The notes beneath the pieces were generated by a model. That model saw only the letters and a list, made by a program, of their open reading frames with translations, was not told the DNA's origin and did no database searches. Below are positions 17,444 to 26,589 of a DNA stretch of 64,000 bases, piece by piece. Location of the stretch: contig NZ_QEYE01000007.1 of assembly GCF_003122205.1 (NCBI RefSeq), positions 62,001-126,000 on the forward strand. Reading direction: 5' to 3'. Within the stretch, counting starts at the first letter, position 1. Each line of letters begins with the position of its first letter. The DNA comes from Maritimibacter sp. 55A14. GTDB taxonomy: Bacteria > Pseudomonadota > Alphaproteobacteria > Rhodobacterales > Rhodobacteraceae. Made by a program: the position numbers and the translations under genes.

Positions 17444-18526
17444 ATGACAACCGCCGATCCCGAATTCGCCAATGCCGAGGCCAGGGAGGCGCGCCGCGCG
17501 CGGCTCTTTACCCGCATCAACGCCGCCGACAAATGGTTCCAGGTCCTGGGGCTGAGCTGGCTCGCCCCGGTACTCAAGGCCGCCGCCGGCGACAATCCGC
17601 GAGCGCAGATGAAGGAGATATGGCGGCTGCTGGCAGTGCCGCTTCTGGCCATCTGCGCCTTTCTTTTGCTCTGGGGCACGCTGGCACCCAGGGTGCAGAC
17701 ATCGCTCGGCGCCGTGCCGGGCCCTGCGCAGGTCTGGGTGGAGGCCGTAAGCCTGCACGGGGACGCGCGTGCCAAGGCCGCCAAACAGGCCAAGTTCGAG
17801 GCCATGGTCGATAAGCGGAACCAAAGATACATCGACGCGGGCCAACCCGAAAAGGTCAAAGACGTCGCCTATACCGGTGCGCCCAGCTACTACCAGCAGA
17901 TCTGGACCTCGATCCGGACCGTGTTCTTCGGCTTTCTGATCGCCACCGCCGTGGCCGTGCCGCTGGGCATCGCGGCGGGCCTGTCGCCTACGGCCAATGC
18001 GGCACTGAACCCGCTCATCCAGATATTCAAGCCGGTCTCGCCGCTGGCGTGGCTGCCTATCGTGACGATGATCGTCAGCGCGGTTTACGCCACCAATGAC
18101 GGGATGTTCTCCAAGTCGTTCCTGATCTCGGCCATCACGGTGACGCTCTGCTCGCTCTGGCCCACGCTCATCAATACCGCGCTTGGCGTGGCCTCGATCG
18201 ACAAGGATCTGGTCAACGTCTCCAAGGTGCTCAAGATGAACACCTGGACCAAGATCACCAAGCTGGTGCTGCCCTCGGCGCTGCCGCTGATCTTCACCGG
18301 GCTGCGCCTGTCGCTCGGCGTGGGCTGGATGGTGCTGATCGCCGCCGAGATGCTGGCGCAGAACCCCGGCCTGGGCAAATTCGTCTGGGACGAGTTCCAG
18401 AACGGCTCCTCCTCGAGCCTGGCCAAGATCATGGTGGCGGTCTTCACCATCGGGATCATCGGCTTCCTGCTCGACCGGGTGATGTACGCGCTGCAATCGC
18501 TCTTCACCTTCACGAACAACCGGTGA
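17444..18526 (+). CDS. nrtB: NrtB, nitrate ABC transporter permease
   Basis: 360 residues. About six membrane helices lie in the C-terminal two thirds, with the BPD-type EAA loop region near KVLKMNTWTKITKLVLPSAL. A long N-terminal cytoplasmic extension (~60 residues) and a periplasmic insert after the first helix (HGDARAKAAKQAKFEAMVD) are present, as in many alphaproteobacterial NrtB proteins. It forms the channel for nitrate delivered by NrtA. The stop codon overlaps the GTG of the ATPase gene. Confidence 0.92.
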   Translation: MTTADPEFANAEAREARRARLFTRINAADKWFQVLGLSWLAPVLKAAAGDNPRAQMKEIWRLLAVPLLAICAFLLLWGTLAPRVQTSLGAVPGPAQVWVEAVSLHGDARAKAAKQAKFEAMVDKRNQRYIDAGQPEKVKDVAYTGAPSYYQQIWTSIRTVFFGFLIATAVAVPLGIAAGLSPTANAALNPLIQIFKPVSPLAWLPIVTMIVSAVYATNDGMFSKSFLISAITVTLCSLWPTLINTALGVASIDKDLVNVSKVLKMNTWTKITKLVLPSALPLIFTGLRLSLGVGWMVLIAAEMLAQNPGLGKFVWDEFQNGSSSSLAKIMVAVFTIGIIGFLLDRVMYALQSLFTFTNNR

Positions 18527-20211
18527 GTGCCATGAGTATTCTCAGGTTCGACAACGTGACCAGATCGTTCGGCGAAGGCACGCACAGGACGGATGTGCTC
18601 AAGGGCATTGATCTCGACGTGCAGGAGGGGGAGTTCCTCGTCATCCTCGGATTTTCCGGCACCGGCAAGACGACGCTGGTCAACCTGATGGCGGGACTGG
18701 ACAACCCCAGCAAAGGCCGCGTCACCTACAAGGGCGCGCCCATCACCGGTCCGGGACCAGAACGCGGGGTGATCTTCCAAAGTTATTCGCTGATGCCCTG
18801 GCTGACGGTGAGCGGCAACGTGGCGCTGGCGGTGGATACGGTCTTTCCGCGGCTCAGCAGGGCCGAGAAGGCCGCGAAAGTGGCGCAATACGTGAAGATG
18901 GTCGGGCTTTCCCATGCGGCCACGCGCCGGCCCGCCGAGCTATCGGGGGGCATGCGCCAGCGGGTCAACGTGGCGCGCGCGCTGGCCATGAGCCCTGAGA
19001 TGCTGCTGCTCGATGAGCCGCTCTCGGCACTCGATGCGCTGACGCGCGCCAATCTCGCCGACGAGATCGAGCGTATCTGGGAGGCGGACAAGAAGACCTG
19101 CGTGCTGATCACCAACGATGTGGACGAGGCGATCATCCTTGCCGACCGGATCATCGCGCTCAATCCCGACGGCACGCTGGGGCAGGAGTTCAGGGTTGCG
19201 ATCCCCCGCCCGCGCGACCGCTCGGCCATGAATTCGGACGAGACGTTCAAGCGCCTGCGCGCCGATGTCACCAAGTACCTGATGGATGTGGGGATCGAGG
19301 CCCGGGTCGAGGGCACGCGGCAATTGCCGGATGTTACCCCGATCCATGGCGTGCCCACGGCGGTGAAGGATGCGCAGACCGGTCTGATCGACGAGCGGTT
19401 CCTCGACTTCTCGCAGCTTCACAAGGTCTATCCCACGCCCAAGGGGCCGCTCACGGTCGTCGAGGATTTCGACCTCAAGATCGACCGGGGCGAGTTCATC
19501 TCGCTGATCGGCCATTCCGGCTGCGGCAAGTCCACGGTGCTGACCATGGCCGCCGGGCTCAACGAGATTTCCAAGGGCGCGATCAAGCTCGATGGCCGCC
19601 ATGTGGAGGGCGCCGATCCGGAGCGCGCGGTGGTGTTCCAGTCGCCCAACCTCTTTCCGTGGCTCTCTGCCAGGGAGAACGTCGCTATCGGGGTCGACAA
19701 GGTCTACCCCCGAGCCAGTCAGGCCGAACGTCAGGATGTGGTGGAATACTACCTCGAACGCGTGGGGCTGGCGGATGCGATGGACAAGCCCGCATCGGAG
19801 CTGTCGAACGGAATGAAGCAGCGCGTGGGCATCGCGCGGGCCTTCGCGCTCAGCCCCAAGCTGCTCCTGCTCGATGAGCCCTTCGGAATGCTCGACAGCC
19901 TCACCCGCTGGGAATTGCAGGAGGTGCTGATGGAGGTCTGGTCGCGCACAAGGGTGACGGCGATCTGCGTCACCCATGACGTGGACGAGGCGATCCTGCT
20001 GGCCGACCGGGTGGTGATGATGACCAACGGGCCGCAGGCCACGATCGGCAAGATCACATCGGTGGAACTGCCGCGCCCGCGCACCCGCAAGGCGCTGCTG
20101 GGGCATCCCGATTACTACGCCTACCGGCAGGAGGTGCTCGATTTCCTCGAAGAATACGAACACGGCGCAAAGCCCCGGACACCGGCCCCAAGGGCTCTGG
20201 CAGCGGAGTGA
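18523..20211 (+). CDS. nrtC: NrtCD, fused tandem ABC ATPase of the nitrate importer
   Basis: 562 residues containing two complete ATPase domains. Domain 1: Walker A GFSGTGKTT (43-51), signature LSGGMRQRV, Walker B MLLLDEP. Domain 2: Walker A GHSGCGKST (330-338), signature LSNGMKQRV, LLLLDEP. A linker of about 60 residues separates them, so one polypeptide supplies both nucleotide-binding sites, whereas cyanobacteria use separate NrtC and NrtD. There is no NrtA-like regulatory domain. GTG 18523 overlaps the nrtB stop (GTGA); ATG 18532 is an alternative start. Confidence 0.92.
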   Translation: MSAMSILRFDNVTRSFGEGTHRTDVLKGIDLDVQEGEFLVILGFSGTGKTTLVNLMAGLDNPSKGRVTYKGAPITGPGPERGVIFQSYSLMPWLTVSGNVALAVDTVFPRLSRAEKAAKVAQYVKMVGLSHAATRRPAELSGGMRQRVNVARALAMSPEMLLLDEPLSALDALTRANLADEIERIWEADKKTCVLITNDVDEAIILADRIIALNPDGTLGQEFRVAIPRPRDRSAMNSDETFKRLRADVTKYLMDVGIEARVEGTRQLPDVTPIHGVPTAVKDAQTGLIDERFLDFSQLHKVYPTPKGPLTVVEDFDLKIDRGEFISLIGHSGCGKSTVLTMAAGLNEISKGAIKLDGRHVEGADPERAVVFQSPNLFPWLSARENVAIGVDKVYPRASQAERQDVVEYYLERVGLADAMDKPASELSNGMKQRVGIARAFALSPKLLLLDEPFGMLDSLTRWELQEVLMEVWSRTRVTAICVTHDVDEAILLADRVVMMTNGPQATIGKITSVELPRPRTRKALLGHPDYYAYRQEVLDFLEEYEHGAKPRTPAPRALAAE

Positions 20212-20215
20212 ACCC

Positions 20216-22648
20216 ATGACAGAGAAACTCGTCGTCATCGGCGCCGGAATGGCCTCGGGCCGCGTGATCGAACATCTGATCGAGGCCGATCCGGACGCCT
20301 ACGACATCACCCTTTTCAACGCCGAGCCGCGCGGCAACTACAACCGCATCATGCTCTCGCCGGTGCTGTCGGGCGACAAGACCTATGCGGATATCGTCAC
20401 CCATGACGATGCCTGGTACGCCGCGCATGGCGTCACCTGCCGGTTCGGCGAACACGTGGTCCGGATCGACCGAGAGGCGAAGCTGGTCGAAGGCCAGAAC
20501 GGTCCTGTGCCCTATGACAAGCTGATCATCGCCACCGGCTCCGCCCCCTTCATCATCCCGGTTCCGGGCAAGGACCTGCCGGGCGTGATCACCTATCGCG
20601 ATCTCGACGACACCAACGCCATGATCGAGGCTGCCGGCAAGGGCGGCAAGGCGGTGGTCATCGGCGGCGGATTGCTGGGGCTGGAGGCCGCCGCTGGCCT
20701 GTCCGAGCGCGGCATGGACGTGACCGTGCTGCACCTGATGGGTCACCTGATGGAGCGTCAGCTTGACGAGGCCGCGGGCTACCTGCTCCGCAAGGATCTT
20801 GAGGGCCGGGGCATCACCATCAGGACGCAAGCCTCGACCAAGGCGATCCTGGGCGAGGACCGGGCCGAGGCGGTGCTGCTGGAAAGCGGCGAGACACTGG
20901 GCGCCGATCTGGTCGTCATGGCTGTGGGCATCCGCCCCGAAACACGGCTCGCCACCGATGCCGGGCTGGAGGTGGCGCGCGGCATCGAGGTGAACGCGCA
21001 GATGCAATCGCTGACCGATCCCGACATATATGCAGTCGGGGAATGCGTCGAATTCGACGGGCATCTCTTCGGTCTGGTCGCGCCGCTCTACGATCAGGCC
21101 AGGGTTCTGGCGCGGTCCCTCCTGGGCGAGCCGGATGCCTTTGTCGTCCGCGACACCGCCACCAAGCTCAAGGTCACCGGCTGCGACCTCTTCAGCGCCG
21201 GTGATTTCGCCGAAGGCGAGGGGCGCGAGGACATCGTGCTGCGCGATCCCGCCCGTGGCATCTACAAACGGCTGGTCATCGAGGATGACCGGCTGGTGGG
21301 GGCCGTCATGTATGGCGACACCGCCGACGGCAATTGGTTCTTCGGCCTGATCAAGGACGAGACCGGGATCGAGGAGATGCGCGAGACGCTGATCTTCGGC
21401 CCGGCCTTTCAGGGGGAGGGCGCCGCGGACCCTCTCTCAGCCGTTGCAGCATTGCCGCCTGAGGCGGAGATCTGTGGCTGCAACGGCATTTGCAAGGGCA
21501 CCATCGTTCAGGCCATCGAAGGCGGGGCCGCTGACCTCGGGGCGATCCGCGCACAGACCAAGGCGAGCGCCTCCTGCGGCACCTGCACCGGTCTGGTGGA
21601 GCAGCTTCTCCAGGTCACGCTGGGTGACGAATTCCAGATGCCGACGGCGCAGCCCGTCTGCGGCTGCACCGACCTTTGCCATGAGGACGTCCGCCGGCTG
21701 ATCAAGTCACGGGAACTGAAATCGCAGCCCGCGGTCTGGCAGGAACTGGGCTGGAAGACGCCCAATGGCTGCCATGTCTGCCGCCCGGCGGTGAATTTCT
21801 ACCTGCTGGCGGACTGGCCGCTTGAGCACCAGGACGACCCGCAATCGCGCTTCGTCAACGAACGCAAGCACGCCAATATCCAAAAGGACGGCACGTTTTC
21901 CGTCGTGCCGCGCATGTGGGGCGGGATCACCAACCCGCGCGAGCTGCGGGCCATCGCCGATGCGGCCGAGAAATACGACGTGCCCACCGTCAAGGTCACC
22001 GGCGGGCAGCGCATCGACCTCCTGGGCGTCAAGGGCGAAGACTTGCCCGCGATTTGGGCCGATCTGAACCGTGCGGGGCTGGTGTCGGGACATGCCTATT
22101 CCAAGGGGCTGCGCACGGTGAAGACCTGCGTCGGCACGGATCACTGCCGCTTCGGCACGCAGGACAGCACCGGGCTGGGGATCAGGCTGGAACAAATCCT
22201 GTGGGGATCGTGGACCCCGCACAAGGTCAAGCTGGCGGTCTCGGGCTGCCCGCGCAACTGTGCCGAGGCGACCTGCAAGGATGTCGGTATCGTCTGCGTG
22301 GACTCGGGTTATCAGGTGGGCGTCGGCGGCGCGGCGGGCATGGATGTGAAGGAAACCGAGCGGCTGGCGGACGTGGCCACGGAGCAGGAGGCCATCGACG
22401 TGACCGTGGCCTTCGTCCAGCTTTATCGCGAGAACGCCAGGTATCTGGACCGGCCCTACAAATGGCTGGCCAAGGTCGGGCTTGACTGGGTGCGGGCGCG
22501 CGTTGCGGACCCTGGCGAACGCGCCCGCCTGATCGAGGCGTTCGAGCTGTCGCAATCCATCTATCGCAAGGACCCCTGGGCCGAGCACGCCAAGAAGGCC
22601 GATCGCTTCCGGCCGCTCGCCGACCTGACGCTGGAGGCGGCGGAATGA
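20216..22648 (+). CDS. nirB: NirB, NAD(P)H-dependent assimilatory nitrite reductase large subunit
   Basis: 810 residues. An N-terminal FAD/NAD(P)H domain (KLVVIGAGMASGR; second nucleotide motif VVIGGGLLGLEAA) is followed by two BFD-like [2Fe-2S] segments (CGCNGICKGTI...CGTC and CGCTDLCHEDV...CHVC). The C-terminal sirohaem/[4Fe-4S] domain has C638-x5-C644 and C678-x3-C682. It reduces nitrite to ammonium in the cytoplasm. GGAG precedes ATG 20216. It overlaps nirD by ATGA. Confidence 0.95.
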   Translation: MTEKLVVIGAGMASGRVIEHLIEADPDAYDITLFNAEPRGNYNRIMLSPVLSGDKTYADIVTHDDAWYAAHGVTCRFGEHVVRIDREAKLVEGQNGPVPYDKLIIATGSAPFIIPVPGKDLPGVITYRDLDDTNAMIEAAGKGGKAVVIGGGLLGLEAAAGLSERGMDVTVLHLMGHLMERQLDEAAGYLLRKDLEGRGITIRTQASTKAILGEDRAEAVLLESGETLGADLVVMAVGIRPETRLATDAGLEVARGIEVNAQMQSLTDPDIYAVGECVEFDGHLFGLVAPLYDQARVLARSLLGEPDAFVVRDTATKLKVTGCDLFSAGDFAEGEGREDIVLRDPARGIYKRLVIEDDRLVGAVMYGDTADGNWFFGLIKDETGIEEMRETLIFGPAFQGEGAADPLSAVAALPPEAEICGCNGICKGTIVQAIEGGAADLGAIRAQTKASASCGTCTGLVEQLLQVTLGDEFQMPTAQPVCGCTDLCHEDVRRLIKSRELKSQPAVWQELGWKTPNGCHVCRPAVNFYLLADWPLEHQDDPQSRFVNERKHANIQKDGTFSVVPRMWGGITNPRELRAIADAAEKYDVPTVKVTGGQRIDLLGVKGEDLPAIWADLNRAGLVSGHAYSKGLRTVKTCVGTDHCRFGTQDSTGLGIRLEQILWGSWTPHKVKLAVSGCPRNCAEATCKDVGIVCVDSGYQVGVGGAAGMDVKETERLADVATEQEAIDVTVAFVQLYRENARYLDRPYKWLAKVGLDWVRARVADPGERARLIEAFELSQSIYRKDPWAEHAKKADRFRPLADLTLEAAE

Positions 22649-22974
22649 GCTGGATCGACATCGGACATATCGACGAGGTGCCGCTGCACGGAGCGCGGAT
22701 CGTCAAGACGCGGGCGGGCTGCATCGCGCTTTTCCGCACCGCCGAGGCCGAGGTTTTCGCGGCCGCCGACGCCTGCCCGCACAAGGGCGGGCCGCTCAGC
22801 GAGGGGATCGTGCACGGCCAATCCGTGACCTGTCCGCTGCACAACTGGGTGTTCGATCTCAATACGGGCCAGGCGCAGGGCGAGGACGGGCGCATCGCGA
22901 CCTACCCGCTTAGACTGGAAGAGGGCCGTATCCTCCTCGACGGCGCGGCGCTCGACAAGCGGAGAGCGGCATGA
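22645..22974 (+). CDS. nirD: NirD, Rieske-type small subunit of nitrite reductase
   Basis: 109 residues, one Rieske-like domain. Both ligand pairs are complete: C44-P-H46 and C63-P-L-H66, which would allow a [2Fe-2S] cluster; enterobacterial NirD lacks these ligands. It is translationally coupled to nirB. Immediately after its stop the sequence runs into an inverted-repeat element that separates it from nasA. Confidence 0.92.
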   Translation: MSWIDIGHIDEVPLHGARIVKTRAGCIALFRTAEAEVFAAADACPHKGGPLSEGIVHGQSVTCPLHNWVFDLNTGQAQGEDGRIATYPLRLEEGRILLDGAALDKRRAA

Positions 22975-22991
22975 CCCGGTGCCGCAGTCAT

Positions 22992-23225
22992 GGGGGCGCT
23001 GCCCCCAAACCCCCAGGATACTTGAACAAGTATGATGGAGGAGAACTCTCCACCCCCGCCGCGTGGTGCATCGGGGATGGAGAGCCATCACACTTGGCGG
23101 TCATCGGCGTCCCCGCCTGTACCGCAACCACAAGACTGTCGGGGAACAGTGAAGAACCGATTAACATCATACTTGTTCAAGTATTCCGGGGGAGTCGCCC
23201 GCAGGGCGACGGGGGCAGCGCCCCC
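22992..23225. repeat. 234-bp intergenic inverted-repeat element between nirD and nasA
   Basis: Both ends carry GGGGGC(A/G)-type 15-mers (22992-23006 and, inverted, 23211-23225), a run of C/G, and the dyad ATACTTG-AA/TT-CAAGTAT (23018-23033 and 23169-23184). The two ends are therefore imperfect inverted copies of each other. The right arm also holds a GTCGCCC-GCA-GGGCGAC hairpin. The 135-bp centre has no credible coding capacity. It resembles the palindromic intergenic repeats common in Rhodobacteraceae, or a MITE. It ends 11 bp before the nasA start and so occupies its ribosome-binding region. Confidence 0.75.
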
Positions 23226-23236
23226 CGGATCCGGCC

Positions 23237-25849
23237 GTGACCGCGCGCTCGACCTGCCCCTACTGCGGTGTCGGCTGCGGCGTGCTGCTGCGCGCGGACG
23301 GGCAGGGCGGACTTGACGTGCAGGGCGATCCCGATCATCCGGCCAATTTCGGGCGGCTCTGTTCCAAGGGCTCGGCCTTGGGCGAAACCGTGGGGCTTGA
23401 GCAGCGGCTGTTGGTCCCCCGCGTGAACGGGCGGGAGACGGGCTGGGACGATGCCCTGCAACGCGTTGCCGACCGGTTTGCCGGGACCATCGCGAAAGAC
23501 GGGCCGGACAGCGTGGCCTTCTACGTCTCCGGCCAGTTGCTGACCGAGGATTACTACGTCGCCAACAAGCTGATGAAAGGGTTCATCGGTTCGGCCAATA
23601 TCGACACGAATTCGCGGCTCTGCATGGCCTCTTCGGTGGCCGGGCACAAGCGCGCCTTCGGCACCGATACCGTGCCTGGCACCTACGAGGATCTCGACGC
23701 GGCCGATCTGGTGGTGCTGGTCGGCTCGAACCTCGCCTGGTGCCACCCGGTGCTCTACCAGCGTCTGCTGGCCGCGCGGAAGGCCCGTGGCACGAGGATC
23801 GTCGTCATAGACCCGCGGCGCACCGCTTCCTGCGATGGGGCGGACATGCATCTGGCCCTCGCACCGGGCAGCGACGTGGCGTTGTTCAATCGCCTTTTTG
23901 CGGAGATCTGCGAACGGGGCGCGCTGGACGACGCGTATCTTTCGCATTGCAACGGGTTCGATGAAACGCTGGATGCCGCGCGCAATGACGACATGTCGGC
24001 GACCGGCCTGAGCGACGCGCAGATCGCGGCGTTCTGTCGGCTCTGGATCGGCACCGAAAGGGTGGTGACGATCTTCAGCCAGGGCGTGAACCAATCGACG
24101 TCGGGCTCCGACAAGGTGAACGCCATTCTCAACTGCCATCTGGCAACGGGGCGGATCGGCAAGCCGGGCTGCGGACCCCTGTCCGTCACCGGACAGCCCA
24201 ACGCGATGGGCGGGCGCGAGGTGGGCGGGCTGGCCAACACGCTGGCCTGTCATCTCGATCTGGAAAATGCCGATCACCGTGCCGCGGTGCGCGATTTCTG
24301 GGGGGCGCCTTCGGTGCCGGATGGGCCGGGGCTGAAGGCTGTGGACATGTTCCGCGCCGTGGGCCGCGGGCGGGTCAGGGCGCTCTGGATCATCCATACC
24401 AATCCCGCCGTTTCCATGCCCGAGGCGGATGCGGTGCGCGACGCGATCGCGGCCTGTCCCTTCACCGTCGTCAGCGATATCACGGACCGGACCGACACCG
24501 CCCGGCTGGCCGATGTGCTGCTGCCCGCCACGGCCTGGGCAGAGAAGGACGGCACCGTCACCAATTCCGACCGCACGATCAGCCGGCAGCGCAAGGTTCT
24601 GCCCGCGCCGGGACAGGCACGCCCGGATTGGGAGATCCTGGCGGATGTCGGGCGGCGCATGGGGTTCGGCGCGGTCTTCGATTACGATGGCCCCGCCGCG
24701 ATCTTCCGTGAACATGCCGCGCTTTCCGGCATCGCAGGCCGGTTTGGGCGGGATTTCGATATCTCGGGTCTGTCGAGATTGACCGACGCCGCCTATGACG
24801 CTTTCGAGCCGCGCCGCTGGCCGATTGCCCAAGGGCGCTCGGGCGGCCGGTTCTTTGCCGACGGCGCCTTCTTCCATCCCGATGGCAAGGCGCGCCTGCT
24901 GCCGGTCAAATGGAAGCCCCCCGCCGCACGGACGGAACCGCGCTATCCATTCCGGCTCAATACCGGGCGGCTGCGCGACCAGTGGCACACCATGACGCGC
25001 ACGGCGCTCAGCCCGCGGCTGTCGGCGCATATGGCGGAGCCGTTCCTGGAACTTCATCCCGCCGATGCCGGGCGCCTTGGTATCGCGTCCGCCGATCTGG
25101 TGCGCGTGACCAGCGCTGTCGGTGCGGCCATCCTGCGTGCCCGGATCACCGATGCCGTGCGGCCCGGTCAGGTGTTCGCGCCGATGCATTGGACCGGGGA
25201 AACCGCACCCTCGGCCCGGATCGACGCCCTGGTGGCGGCGGCCACCGACCCGCTCTCCGGCCAGCCGGAAAGCAAGGCGGGTGTCGTCGCGGTCGCGCGA
25301 TATGCCGCCGCCTGGTACGGGTTTGCCGTCTCCCGCGACGCGATGACGCCGGGAGCGGATTACTGGGCGCTGGCTCGCACCCGCAGCGGATACCGCGCCG
25401 AACTGGCGGGCAGCGCACCGGTTCGGGACTGGGAAGCGGAGGCAAGGCGCCTTTTCGGCAGGCCGAACGCCGAGGTCGCGTCCCTGCTCGATGCAAAGCA
25501 GGGCACCGCGCGGATCGTTCTGCATGAGGGGCGCGTGCTGGCGGGGGCGCTTTACGTGTCCTCGCAACCCGTGGCGGTCAAGCGCGACTATCTTGCGACC
25601 CTGCCCGGAACCGAGGCGGCGGGCGCGTTTACGGGTCGGCCACCGGCGGACATGCCCAATCCGGGTCCGGTTCTGTGTTCTTGCTTCGGTATCGGGATCA
25701 ACACCATCGTGCAGGCCGTGGAAGACCAGGGGCTGATGTCCGTGGACGCCATTGGCGCGGCGCTCGGCGCGGGCACGAATTGCGGCTCGTGCCGGCCCGA
25801 GATCGCGGAATTGCTGCAAGGCATTCGGACGCGGGAGGCAGCGGAATGA
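23237..25849 (+). CDS. nasA: NasA, assimilatory nitrate reductase catalytic subunit
   Basis: 870 residues of the molybdopterin oxidoreductase family. The N-terminal [4Fe-4S] motif is C7-x2-C10-x3-C14...C42-S-K-G. The molybdopterin-guanine-dinucleotide domains follow, and a C-terminal BFD-like [2Fe-2S] module has C814-x-C816 and C849-x2-C852. It reduces nitrate to nitrite in the cytoplasm. No dedicated flavoprotein partner (NasB/NasC type) is encoded nearby, so electrons may come from ferredoxin or another reductase. The GTG start at 23237 has no clear ribosome site, because an inverted-repeat element ends just upstream. Confidence 0.95.
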   Translation: MTARSTCPYCGVGCGVLLRADGQGGLDVQGDPDHPANFGRLCSKGSALGETVGLEQRLLVPRVNGRETGWDDALQRVADRFAGTIAKDGPDSVAFYVSGQLLTEDYYVANKLMKGFIGSANIDTNSRLCMASSVAGHKRAFGTDTVPGTYEDLDAADLVVLVGSNLAWCHPVLYQRLLAARKARGTRIVVIDPRRTASCDGADMHLALAPGSDVALFNRLFAEICERGALDDAYLSHCNGFDETLDAARNDDMSATGLSDAQIAAFCRLWIGTERVVTIFSQGVNQSTSGSDKVNAILNCHLATGRIGKPGCGPLSVTGQPNAMGGREVGGLANTLACHLDLENADHRAAVRDFWGAPSVPDGPGLKAVDMFRAVGRGRVRALWIIHTNPAVSMPEADAVRDAIAACPFTVVSDITDRTDTARLADVLLPATAWAEKDGTVTNSDRTISRQRKVLPAPGQARPDWEILADVGRRMGFGAVFDYDGPAAIFREHAALSGIAGRFGRDFDISGLSRLTDAAYDAFEPRRWPIAQGRSGGRFFADGAFFHPDGKARLLPVKWKPPAARTEPRYPFRLNTGRLRDQWHTMTRTALSPRLSAHMAEPFLELHPADAGRLGIASADLVRVTSAVGAAILRARITDAVRPGQVFAPMHWTGETAPSARIDALVAAATDPLSGQPESKAGVVAVARYAAAWYGFAVSRDAMTPGADYWALARTRSGYRAELAGSAPVRDWEAEARRLFGRPNAEVASLLDAKQGTARIVLHEGRVLAGALYVSSQPVAVKRDYLATLPGTEAAGAFTGRPPADMPNPGPVLCSCFGIGINTIVQAVEDQGLMSVDAIGAALGAGTNCGSCRPEIAELLQGIRTREAAE

Positions 25850-25926
25850 CCCTGTCGGGTCGGGGGCCGGTCGAGATTGCCGTGGATCAGATCACGCGAG
25901 GTGTCGGGCTCGATTTCCGGGTTTAG
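25846..25926 (+). CDS. 26-codon ORF overlapping the nasA stop
   Basis: An ATG at 25846 overlaps the nasA TGA (ATGA) and reads 26 codons to TAG 25924-25926, ending GVGLDFRV. Translational coupling is possible and the codon use is host-like. I do not recognise the peptide. It may be the stump of a lost downstream nitrate-assimilation gene or a chance frame. Confidence 0.25.
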   Translation: MTLSGRGPVEIAVDQITRGVGLDFRV

Positions 25927-25953
25927 TCCTGCGCGGCCCTGGGGTACTGATAC

Positions 25954-26589
25954 GTGACCGTCAACCTTGTGACCGTATTCGTGACCGATCCTCAGGACAG
26001 CAAGTCAGACCATATTTCCCGGACGCTCTCGATGGGGATCGTTCGCGGTGAGTTGCAGCCGGGTGAAAAATTGCGGCAGGACCATATTGCCCGGAAGTTC
26101 GGGGTCAGCCATGTGACGGTGCGCGAGGCCCTGCTGCGGCTTGCGGCGCACGGGTTGGCCAGAAGCCTGCCGCGCCGGGGGATGTGCGTCTCGCCACTGG
26201 ACCGGAACACGATAGACGAGTTGCGCGTGATGCGTCAGGCGCTGGAACCTGCCGCGCTCCTGCACTCGGTCCCGAAACTGACCGCCGCCCAGATTGCCGA
26301 GGTGCAGGATATCCACGCGCAATGCGAGGCGTCGGCTACGGCCTTCGAATGGGAAGAGACCAATCGCAGGTTTCACATGGCGATCATTGCCGGTTGCGGC
26401 ATGCCGCGCCTGACCGAGGAAATCCATAATCTGCAGCTTCTCTATGCGCGCCATTTCTTCGCCAGGCATGCGGATCGCTGGAAGCCGCGCTCCGATCCCG
26501 ATCACGGGGCGATCATCGCCGCCATTCACGATCGGGACGCGGTGCGGGCCGGCACAATCATGCGCCGTCACCTGTCGAGGCAGGCCTAG
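25954..26589 (+). CDS. bioR: GntR-family regulator, probable biotin repressor BioR
   Basis: 211 residues. An N-terminal winged helix-turn-helix (GELQPGEKLRQDHIARKFGV, HVTVREALLRL) is followed by a C-terminal FCD-type helical domain (ETNRRFHMAIIAGC). It faces the biotin operon. The bioB promoter carries a perfect TTATCGATAA, the published alphaproteobacterial BioR box (TTATMKATAA), plus a near-perfect second box, so assignment as BioR is well supported by context. The GTG 25954 start is uncertain; other in-frame GTGs follow. Its stop overlaps the bioC stop in CCTAGG. No BioR box is seen before its own start. Confidence 0.8.
   Translation: MTVNLVTVFVTDPQDSKSDHISRTLSMGIVRGELQPGEKLRQDHIARKFGVSHVTVREALLRLAAHGLARSLPRRGMCVSPLDRNTIDELRVMRQALEPAALLHSVPKLTAAQIAEVQDIHAQCEASATAFEWEETNRRFHMAIIAGCGMPRLTEEIHNLQLLYARHFFARHADRWKPRSDPDHGAIIAAIHDRDAVRAGTIMRRHLSRQA

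Noticed and set aside
23177-25819. Very long open frame (about 880 codons) antisense to nasA
   Set aside because: It is the codon-bias shadow of the GC-rich nasA gene. The translation is Arg/Gly/His-rich, with no domain and no start signal.
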